NCBI GenBank assembly: GCA_035544515.1 | Contig: DATKEG010000161.1 | Coordinates: 1 to 14,787, forward strand | Source: DATKEG01 sp035544515 | GTDB lineage: Bacteria > Acidobacteriota > Vicinamibacteria > Fen-336 | DNA length: 14,787 nucleotides | Direction of reading: 5' to 3' | Position numbers and translations under genes: made by a program | Notes under the pieces: generated by a model | Told to the model about the DNA's origin: nothing | The model's database searches: none | Seen by the model: the letters and a program-made list of their open reading frames with translations, nothing else | Shown: positions 7,456 to 14,787 of the stretch, one piece after another | Position numbering within the stretch: the stretch's first letter is position 1 | How the letters are laid out: each line of letters begins with the position of its first letter

Positions 7456-7461
7456 TAGAAT
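7456..7461 (+). promoter_or_regulatory. Possible -10 element of the aminotransferase gene
   Basis: TAGAAT lies 6 bases before the ATG at 7468. No convincing -35 hexamer is found at 16-18 bases upstream. If used, transcription would begin at about the ATG itself, implying leaderless translation or a slightly later start such as the GTG at 7477. Confidence 0.25.
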
Positions 7462-7467
7462 CGGAGG

Positions 7468-8271
7468 ATGGTCCGCGTGTTCGAGGTCACGGAGGGCCCC
7501 GCGCGAGAGAGAGACCCGGCCGACAGCCTCGCCGAGGCCTCCGCCAGGCTGCCCCACGGCGCGTACACGACGCTGCGCACGTATGGGGGCGATCACGTGG
7601 TCCGGCTCGGGGAGCACGTGCGCCGGCTCGAGGAGTCGGCCGCCACTCCGGGCGCTCTCGACGAGGATCGCGTCCGGGCGGGCCTTCTCGCCGCGGTACG
7701 CGCCGCGGCGCACGAAGAGTCGCGCCTCCGGCTGACCTGGGTCCCCCCGCGGCTGTACGCCGCGGTGGAGCGCTTCGAGCCCGTCGCGCCCGCTCTCTAC
7801 GCCTCGGGTGTGGCGTGCGTGACCCTCCCGCTGCGGCGGGAGAACCCCCAGGCGAAGGACACGCGGTTCCTGGAGACCGCGCGCGCCGCCCAAGGCGCGC
7901 TGCCCGCGGGCCGCCACGAGGGCCTGATGGTCGGCGAGGACGGCACGATCCTCGAGGGCCTGTCCAGCAACTTCTTCGCCGTGCGCGAGGGCTTACTCCA
8001 CACCGAGCACGAGCGGGCGCTCGCCGGCGTGACGCGCTCCCTGGTGCTGGAGGTCGCCCGCCACGTCCTTCCCCTGGCCCGGACCGGCGTGCGGCTGGAG
8101 CAGCTGCCGCAGGTGGCCGAGAGCTTCATCACCAGCGCCTCGCGCGGGATCCTGCCCGTGGTCCGCATCGACGAGGGTTGGATCGGCAGCCGGCGCCCGG
8201 GGGATCTGACCCGCACCCTGCGCGCGCGCTTCGAGGAGCAGATCGCGCGCGAGGCCGAGCCGCTCGGCTAG
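7468..8271 (+). CDS. Class IV PLP-dependent aminotransferase (PabC / D-amino acid / branched-chain type)
   Basis: The 267-residue protein has the fold-type IV PLP enzyme pattern. The N-terminal half has GAYTTLRTYGG and RLGEHVRRLEESA (about 31-58). The Schiff-base lysine is most likely K130 in PQAKDTRFLE. E163 in TILEGLSSNFF matches the conserved glutamate that holds the pyridine nitrogen. LAGVTRSLVLEVA (about 190-202) corresponds to the phosphate-binding GITR-type segment. The family includes aminodeoxychorismate lyase, D-amino acid transaminase and branched-chain transaminase, and substrate cannot be read from sequence. GGAGG (7463-7467) touches the ATG, so the GTG at 7477, nine bases from the GGAGG, is a possible alternative start. 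The gene diverges from dnaK across 96 bases and converges on the QueD-like gene with a 7-base gap. Neighbouring deacylase and oxidase genes make a D-amino-acid role worth considering. Confidence 0.88.
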   Translation: MVRVFEVTEGPARERDPADSLAEASARLPHGAYTTLRTYGGDHVVRLGEHVRRLEESAATPGALDEDRVRAGLLAAVRAAAHEESRLRLTWVPPRLYAAVERFEPVAPALYASGVACVTLPLRRENPQAKDTRFLETARAAQGALPAGRHEGLMVGEDGTILEGLSSNFFAVREGLLHTEHERALAGVTRSLVLEVARHVLPLARTGVRLEQLPQVAESFITSASRGILPVVRIDEGWIGSRRPGDLTRTLRARFEEQIAREAEPLG

Positions 8272-8278
8272 CCAGCGG

Positions 8279-8605
8279 CTACGCTTCCGCCCACTTTCCC
8301 TGCCCCTCCCACACGCGCACGACGAAGGGAAAGCCCAGGTGCTCCTTGAGCTGGGCGGAGAGCAGCTCGCAGATGTTCTCGACCGAGGGGAACTCCAGGA
8401 CGTCGTTCCAGTTCCGATGGTCGTAGCGCTGGAGGACCTCCCGCGTGCGCGACTTCAGCTCGTTGAAGTCCACGACCATGCCCCCGCTCTTCTGGCCCTC
8501 GATGATCACCTCGATCCTGTAGGTGTGGCCGTGAAGCTGGCCGCACTTCGCGTGGCCCGGCAGGAAGTGCGCGCAGTCGATGAACTCCGTGATGCCGAGA
8601 CGCAC
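8279..8605 (-). CDS. queD: QueD-like 6-carboxy-tetrahydropterin synthase / 6-pyruvoyl-tetrahydropterin synthase family
   Basis: This small T-fold enzyme (108 residues, slightly shorter than the usual ~120) has all key residues of QueD. The zinc ligands are H13, H25 and H27 (CAHFLPGH and LHGHTY). The catalytic Cys is C21 in HAKCGQLHGH, with D62-H63 in YDHRNWND and E100 in VWEGQG. The VVDFNELK (44-51) and PSVENICELL (73-82) segments also fit. QueD converts dihydroneopterin triphosphate to 6-carboxy-tetrahydropterin on the way to preQ0 and queuosine. The GTG start at 8605 lies 3 bases after the upstream oxidoreductase stop, with GGGA directly abutting it, so it is probably translated by coupling. 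It is the last gene of a four-gene cluster, and no other queuosine gene is in the window. A related PTPS-family activity is the main alternative. Confidence 0.88.
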   Translation of the reverse strand: MRLGITEFIDCAHFLPGHAKCGQLHGHTYRIEVIIEGQKSGGMVVDFNELKSRTREVLQRYDHRNWNDVLEFPSVENICELLSAQLKEHLGFPFVVRVWEGQGKWAEA

Positions 8606-8608
8606 TCC

Positions 8609-9670
8609 CTAGAGCATAGCCGAAGCGGCGCGCGCGGCGCGGAGCCGCGCCGGCGTGGCGTCGCGGCCGGTCAGCAGCTCGGACACGGCCCAGCGGGAGA
8701 GCAGCGGCTCGTAGGCCAGGTCCGCGGCGCCGGCCAGGGCGGCGAAGAGGGGCCGGCCGGGCAGCGGGCCGATCCAGGGCAGGCCGTCGCACGAGAGGCC
8801 CAGGCGGCGCGACCAGCCCCTTCCCTGAGGGCCGGCCCGCTGGGGCAGGTGCTCGGCGGCAAACGCCGCCGGATCGCCGCCCGTGACCTCGAGCAGCAAG
8901 GGGCCCGCCGCCGACGTCCAGCGTGCTCCGCCGCCGCACGCCCGCGCGGGCGACGGAACGGGGGCGCCGTCGCGGGCGGGCAGCTCGACCCCGCGACTCT
9001 CTCGCCACGCGAAGCTTCCGGCCAGGTCCGGCGACAGCCGGGCCGCCTCCGCGGTGGCCAGCACCGCGACGGGCGCGCTCACGTCGCCCTCGGCCGTGGG
9101 CGCCCGCACACCGGACGGCGAGACGTCGGCCAGCCCTGCGCCGGCCGCGTCGAGGAGCACGGCGCCGGCCGCGAGCGCCGCCGCCCTTGCCGCGCCCGCG
9201 AGGGCAACCGCGTCGAGCTCCGCTTCGTCCTCGGCCCAATACGCGGCGGCGAATCCGCGCACCGCGAAACGCGCTTCGAGGAGGAAGCCGTCCAGGAACT
9301 CGCCCGCAAAACCGTCGTCGCGGAGCAGGTCTTCGCTCTCGGCCAGCGCGAGGCCTTCCGTCCGGCTCGTGGCCAGCGTGAACCCGCCCGCTCGCCCCAT
9401 GTCGCAGGCCTGACCCCATTCGGCCCGCAGCACGGTGTGTGCGCTGCGTTGCAGCTCCCACAGCTCGCCCGCGCCGGCACGGCCCCACCGCCGGACGGCG
9501 TCCACGTAGGCCAGCGGCGGACCCGACGGCACGTGACCCGGCGCCGGCTCCTCGGAGGCGCCCACCACGACCGTGCGCTTCCCCGCCCGCGCCAGCTCCA
9601 GGGCGACCAGGCACGCGGTCAGCCCCGACCCGAGGACGACCACGTCGGCCGCCGTGTGGCGGCGGCTCAA
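8609..9670 (-). CDS. FAD-dependent oxidoreductase, DAO (glycine/D-amino acid oxidase-like) family
   Basis: The 353-residue protein begins with a Rossmann FAD-binding motif (ADVVVLGSGLTACLVALELA, GxGxxA at 14-19) ending in TVVVGA after the second strand. The C-terminal segment SCDGLPWIGPLPGRPLFAALAG resembles the conserved DGLPxIGP end of DAO-family oxidases, followed by the Ala-rich closing helix with SELLTG. The middle part (about 60-250) is divergent, so the substrate is unknown. Family members oxidise amine groups of glycine, sarcosine or D-amino acids. No signal peptide or membrane segment is seen, so it is probably cytoplasmic. The TTG start at 9670 overlaps the upstream dehydrogenase stop as TTGA. 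A later GTG would cut into the first beta strand. Confidence 0.82.
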   Translation of the reverse strand: MSRRHTAADVVVLGSGLTACLVALELARAGKRTVVVGASEEPAPGHVPSGPPLAYVDAVRRWGRAGAGELWELQRSAHTVLRAEWGQACDMGRAGGFTLATSRTEGLALAESEDLLRDDGFAGEFLDGFLLEARFAVRGFAAAYWAEDEAELDAVALAGAARAAALAAGAVLLDAAGAGLADVSPSGVRAPTAEGDVSAPVAVLATAEAARLSPDLAGSFAWRESRGVELPARDGAPVPSPARACGGGARWTSAAGPLLLEVTGGDPAAFAAEHLPQRAGPQGRGWSRRLGLSCDGLPWIGPLPGRPLFAALAGAADLAYEPLLSRWAVSELLTGRDATPARLRAARAASAML

Positions 9671-10602
9671 CGGACGCCGCGCACCGCCGCCTCGAGCGCG
9701 GCGGCCAGTGGCGTCAGCTCACGGCCGAGCAGCGCCTCGAGCGGCGCCGGGTCGGCGACCTCGTCGCACACGAGACAGTCGAAGTCGTCCGGTCCGAGCC
9801 CCTGGAATCCACCCCCCCGTGCCCGGCGTTCCGCCTCGGCCAGGGCGACCTGCCGGATGCCCTCGTGGGCGGTCCGGCCCAGCGCGCGGGCGGTGCGCGC
9901 CACGGCCGCGATCAGGTCCCGGTAGGACACCGGCTCGGGACCGACCAGGTCCACGACGCGGTGGGGCGGTGCGCCCGGCCGCCGCATCCCCGGCGAGCCG
10001 GCCGCGACGAGGACCGCCTCCACCGCATCCTCCACGAACACGGGCTGCATCCGGTACGCGCCGTCGCCGGGCACTTCCACGCCGCCGCGGGCCAGGGCGT
10101 CGACCAGGAAGGCCGTGAGGCCGTCGCCCGGGCCGACGATATAGGAAGGCCGGAAGACGACCGCCTCGCGGTCCGAGCGGAACAGCTCCAGCTCGGCCGA
10201 CAGCTTCGACAGGAAGTACCGGTTGGTCACGCGCGGGGCCTGGCCGTAGCGCGCGACGCCGAGGCCGCTGAACAGGACGACGCGGGGGACGCCCGCCTCG
10301 CCCGCGGCCGCGACCACCCGGCGCGTGCCGGCGACGTTGACGGCCTCGTAGGTGGCGCCGTCCCTCTCCGCTCCGATGTGCGCGAGGTGGACGACCGCGC
10401 GCGCGCCGGCGAGGGCCCGCGCGAGCGGCTCGCCGGCCAGGCCCGGCACGACCACCGGTGCGCCGCCCGCATCCGCGACGGCCGTGGCGGCGGCGGCCGA
10501 GCGCACGATGCCGGCCACCGCCCATCCGCGCCGGGCCGCGAGCGCGGTGACGTGCCGGCCGACGAACCCGTTTGCCCCGGTCACGGCCAGCCGCTCGGCC
10601 AC
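9667..10602 (-). CDS. Atypical short-chain dehydrogenase (NAD(P)-dependent epimerase / NmrA-like family)
   Basis: The 311-residue protein has an N-terminal nucleotide-binding motif VTGANGFVGRHV (GxxGxxG at 9-15), VVHLAHIG at 70-77, and an extended-SDR catalytic pair Y129-xxx-K133 in NRYFLSKLSAE with Ser112 in LFSGLG. FRPSYIVGPGDGL and PVFVEDAVEAVL are typical of the substrate-side segments of epimerase/NDUFA9-like SDRs. The substrate is not predictable. The start is GTG at 10602, six bases after the amidohydrolase stop, with no strong Shine-Dalgarno sequence, again suggesting coupling. Its TGA overlaps the TTG of the FAD oxidoreductase. A reductase acting on a product of its neighbours is possible but unproven. 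Confidence 0.87.
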   Translation of the reverse strand: MAERLAVTGANGFVGRHVTALAARRGWAVAGIVRSAAAATAVADAGGAPVVVPGLAGEPLARALAGARAVVHLAHIGAERDGATYEAVNVAGTRRVVAAAGEAGVPRVVLFSGLGVARYGQAPRVTNRYFLSKLSAELELFRSDREAVVFRPSYIVGPGDGLTAFLVDALARGGVEVPGDGAYRMQPVFVEDAVEAVLVAAGSPGMRRPGAPPHRVVDLVGPEPVSYRDLIAAVARTARALGRTAHEGIRQVALAEAERRARGGGFQGLGPDDFDCLVCDEVADPAPLEALLGRELTPLAAALEAAVRGVR

Positions 10603-10608
10603 CGCGGC

Positions 10609-12297
10609 CTAGGGCGCGCTCGCGCCCGGCCCGCGGAGGGCGCGGCCCGGCGTGGCCCCCGTGTGCTCGCCGTCTCGCAGCACCTGCGCGCCGTTGACGA
10701 ACACGTGGCGCATCCCGACCGCGTACCGGTGCGGGTTCTCGAACGTGGCGCGATCCGCGATCGTCGCCGGGTCGAAGACCGCCACGTCGGCGAACGCGCC
10801 GGGCGTGAGGCGCCCGCGGCCGCGCAGCCCGAGGTTCGTGGCCGGCAGGTCCGTCAGCCGGCGGATGGCTTCCGGCAACGGGATCAGCTTCTCGTCGCGG
10901 ACGTACCGGCCGAGCAGCCGCGCGAAGTTGCCGTAGGCGCGCGGGTGCGTCGACGACCGGATGAACGGCTCTTCCGGCGCCATCGACCCGGCATCGGAGC
11001 CGAACGACACCCAGGGCAGGCGGATCTGCCGGCGGACGTTGTCCTCGGACATCAAAAAGAAGACGACGCCCACGCGCGTGCGGTCGGCGGCCATGAGGTC
11101 GAGGATCGTGTTCTCGGGATCGGTGCCCCGCGCGCGCGCCACTTCCGAGAGCCGCTGGCCGGTGAGCGGCTTGAGCGCCTCCGTCTTGAACTCGACCAGC
11201 AGCAGCCGCTCGGGCGACCCGGCGGAGAGACACAGGTTCTCCCAGCCCGCCGGCCGGCGCATCTCCTCGAGGATGCGCCGGCGGGTGGCCGGCTCCTGGA
11301 TGCGCGCGAACAGCGCCTCCGAGCCGCCTTCGCGCGCCCAGGGCGGCACGCAGGCGTCGAACCCGGTGGACCCGGCCGTGTACGTGTACATGTCGGCCGT
11401 GATCCTCAGGCCCTGGCGCCGGGCCTCTTCCACGCGGGCGATCGCCTGCTCCATCTTCGGCCAGTTCTTCTCGCCGGCGGCCTTGAGGTGGTAGATCTCG
11501 GCGGGCACGCCGGCCGCGCGGCTGATCCGGACCAGCTCGTCGATCGCTTCGAGCAGGCGGTCGCCCTCGCTGCGGATGTGCGAGATGTAGCGGCCGCCGA
11601 AGGGCGCGGCGGCCTTGCACAGCTCGATCAGCTCCTCGGTGGTGGAGAAGGTGTCGGGCGCGTAGATCAGCGAAGAGCCGATGCCGAGCGCACCTCGCTC
11701 CATCTCCTCGCGGACGAGCCCGCGGGCCCGCTCCATCTCCGCGGGCGTGAAGGGGCGGTTCTCCAGGCCCACGACGTGCTCGCGCAGGGTGCCGGAGCCG
11801 ATGAAGCTCGCCACGTTCTGCGACACGCCCCTCCTCTCGAGCGTGGCCAGGTACTCGGCGAGCGTGGTCCAGGTGACGTCGTAGCGAAGGTCGCCCTGCC
11901 CCTCCTTCATCCGCCGCTTCATCTCGGGCGTGAGGGGGCCCATGGACGAGCCCTCGCCCATGATCTGCGTGGTGACGCCCTGGCGGACCTCGCCCTGCGA
12001 GCGGCCGTCCACGAGCAGGGAGTCCGTGGACCACGACAGCATGTTGATGAAGCCGGGGGCCACGGCCAGGCCGGTGGCGTCGACCCTGAGCCCGGCGGAA
12101 GCCGCCGCCAGGTCGCCCACGGCCGCGATGAGGTCGCCGCGCAGGCCCACGTCCACCCGGCGCGGAGCCTCGCCGGTGCCGTCGTAGACCGTCCCTCCAT
12201 GGATCACCACGTCGAAGGGTTCCGGCGGCGCCGCGCCGGCACGTGCGAGCGTCAGGGTCAGGGCAAAGAGCGAGGCGATCACGTGAGCGCGAGACAT
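10609..12297 (-). CDS. N-acyl-D-amino-acid deacylase-like amidohydrolase, exported, with altered metal site
   Basis: The 562-residue protein is an amidohydrolase-superfamily member of the D-aminoacylase group. Residues 1-23 form a plausible signal peptide (SRAHVIASLFALTLTLARAGAA), so it is probably periplasmic or lipid-free secreted. The small beta-sandwich part begins FDVVIHGGTVYDGTG, and the barrel starts at VAPGFIN. Family residues kept are H240 (YISHIRSEGD), H270 (EIYHLKAAG) and D435 (SFGSDAGSM), and the C-terminal GRLTPGAFADVAVFDP is typical. Unusual: the HxH that normally follows PGFID is replaced by L87-S-W89, and the NCG segment that supplies the bridging Cys reads GEGSSMG at 114-120. 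I recall a subfamily with similar LSW and GEG motifs, so this looks like a lineage trait rather than decay. It probably hydrolyses an amide or related bond, perhaps with one metal. It heads a four-gene cluster. Confidence 0.88.
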   Translation of the reverse strand: MSRAHVIASLFALTLTLARAGAAPPEPFDVVIHGGTVYDGTGEAPRRVDVGLRGDLIAAVGDLAAASAGLRVDATGLAVAPGFINMLSWSTDSLLVDGRSQGEVRQGVTTQIMGEGSSMGPLTPEMKRRMKEGQGDLRYDVTWTTLAEYLATLERRGVSQNVASFIGSGTLREHVVGLENRPFTPAEMERARGLVREEMERGALGIGSSLIYAPDTFSTTEELIELCKAAAPFGGRYISHIRSEGDRLLEAIDELVRISRAAGVPAEIYHLKAAGEKNWPKMEQAIARVEEARRQGLRITADMYTYTAGSTGFDACVPPWAREGGSEALFARIQEPATRRRILEEMRRPAGWENLCLSAGSPERLLLVEFKTEALKPLTGQRLSEVARARGTDPENTILDLMAADRTRVGVVFFLMSEDNVRRQIRLPWVSFGSDAGSMAPEEPFIRSSTHPRAYGNFARLLGRYVRDEKLIPLPEAIRRLTDLPATNLGLRGRGRLTPGAFADVAVFDPATIADRATFENPHRYAVGMRHVFVNGAQVLRDGEHTGATPGRALRGPGASAP

Positions 12298-12353
12298 GGA
12301 GCGCCCATGTTAGCCCGATCCAGGTGGTTCCCCTCGGCTCTTCGCCCCGTGCC

Positions 12354-12983
12354 CTAGTCGCGGCGTGGACCCAGGCCGTTTTCCTGGAGGATGCGCCGGA
12401 GGTCGGCCATGCCGCGGGCGACCAGGTTGCGCGCCTTCTGGTAGGACCAGCCGTAGCGGGTCATGATCTCGGTGACGTCGAAGCCGCTGAGGTGCGCGCG
12501 CACGGCCAGGCGCCGCTCGGGCGCGATCTGCTGGATGGCCGCGCGGATGCGGGCCATCTTCTCCTTGCGGTCGAGTGCGACGTGGGGATCGCCGCGTTCG
12601 GCGCGCAAGGCGGCGAGGGCATCGCCGCCGAGCGGGTCCTGGGCACGCGCGGCCTCCTGCCGCATCACGCGCACGGTCTCCCGCACCGCCGCCCGGTAGA
12701 TGTAGGTGGCGGGGTGCTCGATCGCGTGATCGCTCCGGAGCTGCTTCCACAGCGAGATCAGCACGCGCTGCTGGATGTCCTCGCGCACGGCCCTGGTGGC
12801 GCCGCGGCCCACCCGGCGCACCATGGCCCCGATGAGCTTGCCGTATTGCCGGACGAGGGCCTCCATCCGGACGCGCACCTCGGGCTCCGGCGCGGGCCGC
12901 GCCACGGCCGGGCCCGGGCGCGCGTCCGTGTCGGCCGTGACCACCGTCACGAAGGAGGCATCGGGAACGGGAAGGGCGCTCAT
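12354..12983 (-). CDS. ECF-like sigma-70 family RNA polymerase sigma factor
   Basis: The 209-residue protein has two sigma domains. Region 2 is about 40-112 (LVRQYGKLIGAMVRRV, EDIQQRVLISLWKQL, YIYRAAVRETVRVMRQE). Region 4 is about 145-200, with a helix-turn-helix in FDVTEIMTRYGWSYQKARNLVARGMADLRR. There is no region 1.1 or 3, which is the ECF layout. The first ~35 residues are Pro/Ala-rich and probably disordered. ECF sigmas direct transcription of a small regulon, usually held by an anti-sigma factor, but no candidate anti-sigma lies next to it. The ATG at 12983 is the clear start, though no strong Shine-Dalgarno is seen. It lies 56 bases upstream of the deacylase gene on the same strand, so it could be co-transcribed with or control that cluster. 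Confidence 0.87.
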   Translation of the reverse strand: MSALPVPDASFVTVVTADTDARPGPAVARPAPEPEVRVRMEALVRQYGKLIGAMVRRVGRGATRAVREDIQQRVLISLWKQLRSDHAIEHPATYIYRAAVRETVRVMRQEAARAQDPLGGDALAALRAERGDPHVALDRKEKMARIRAAIQQIAPERRLAVRAHLSGFDVTEIMTRYGWSYQKARNLVARGMADLRRILQENGLGPRRD

Positions 12984-13095
12984 GCTGGGGTCGCTACCGC
13001 GGGTCGAGGCCTAAGACGTTCCGGTACCCGAGCCGGCCGTGACCCTCCTCACGGGAGGCGCGGTTTCAGGGGTCGAGGGAGGGGCGGAGTGTAAC

Positions 13096-14757
<1,662 letters not shown>

Positions 14758-14760
14758 GAG

Positions 14761-14767
14761 CCTCCCC
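14761..14767 (-). promoter_or_regulatory. Strong ribosome-binding site of ettA
   Basis: The minus strand reads GGGGAGG, 3 bases before the ATG at 14757. It is one of the clearest Shine-Dalgarno sequences in the window and confirms the ettA start. Confidence 0.65.
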
Positions 14768-14787
14768 TGAGCCGTCCCTCGGACGAC

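Noticed and set aside
9719..12034. A 771-codon minus-strand frame overlapping the amidohydrolase and SDR genes as a fusion protein.
   Set aside because: It is out of frame with both recognised proteins and has Arg/Ala/Gly-rich composition without motifs.
9439..12357. A 972-codon open frame on the plus strand, antisense to the oxidoreductase, SDR and amidohydrolase genes.
   Set aside because: The minus-strand genes have full family motifs, whereas this frame is rich in Arg, Gly, Ala and His with no domain and is a composition artefact.
13044..13058. A hairpin CCTCC-TCACG-GGAGG downstream of ettA as a terminator.
   Set aside because: It is only a 5-base stem, with no U-tract on either strand, which is readily found by chance at this GC content.

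Overview
The window is about 14.8 kb of very GC-rich, gene-dense bacterial DNA with 11 protein genes, one cut by the left edge. No gap exceeds 300 bases. I see no tRNA, rRNA, CRISPR array, insertion sequence or phage gene. Strong G/C third-position bias, frequent TTG/GTG starts, an HspR-type heat-shock operon and a seven-haem c-type cytochrome fit an environmental bacterium outside the well-studied lineages. Candidatus Rokubacteria/Methylomirabilota is my guess, held with low confidence because no marker gene settles it.

Layout. Bases 1-2088 (+) hold the 3' part of a multihaem cytochrome c with seven CxxCH motifs. Converging on it is a five-gene minus-strand block that reads dnaK (7371-5479), dnaJ (5472-4345), hspR (4345-3902), a sigma-70 factor (3854-2964) and a DnaC/IstB-like ATPase (2967-2143). 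The genes are 6 bases apart, overlap by 1 base, are 47 bases apart and overlap by 4 bases, in that order. The dnaK upstream region carries a TTGACA/TAACGT promoter embedded in an inverted repeat that matches the HspR operator (HAIR) at 9 of 10 core positions. This suggests HspR represses its own chaperone operon, with the sigma factor and the helicase-loader-like ATPase possibly carried along. grpE is not in the block.

A class IV PLP aminotransferase (7468-8271, +) diverges from dnaK. Facing it is a tight minus-strand cluster: an exported N-acyl-D-amino-acid deacylase-like amidohydrolase (12297-10609), an atypical short-chain dehydrogenase (10602-9667), a DAO-family FAD oxidoreductase (9670-8609) and a QueD-like enzyme (8605-8279). 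The gaps are 6, -4 and 3 bases, so co-transcription is likely. A deacylase plus an amino-acid-oxidase-type enzyme suggests use of D- or N-acylated amino acids, but this is inference. The deacylase homologue has also lost metal ligands typical of D-aminoacylases.

Upstream on the same strand are a stand-alone ECF-like sigma factor (12983-12354) and the ABC-F translation factor EttA (14757-13096).

Most of the window is ordinary housekeeping or metabolism. The parts most worth attention are the HspR-controlled operon with its unusual cargo, the ligand-deficient amidohydrolase and the multihaem cytochrome.
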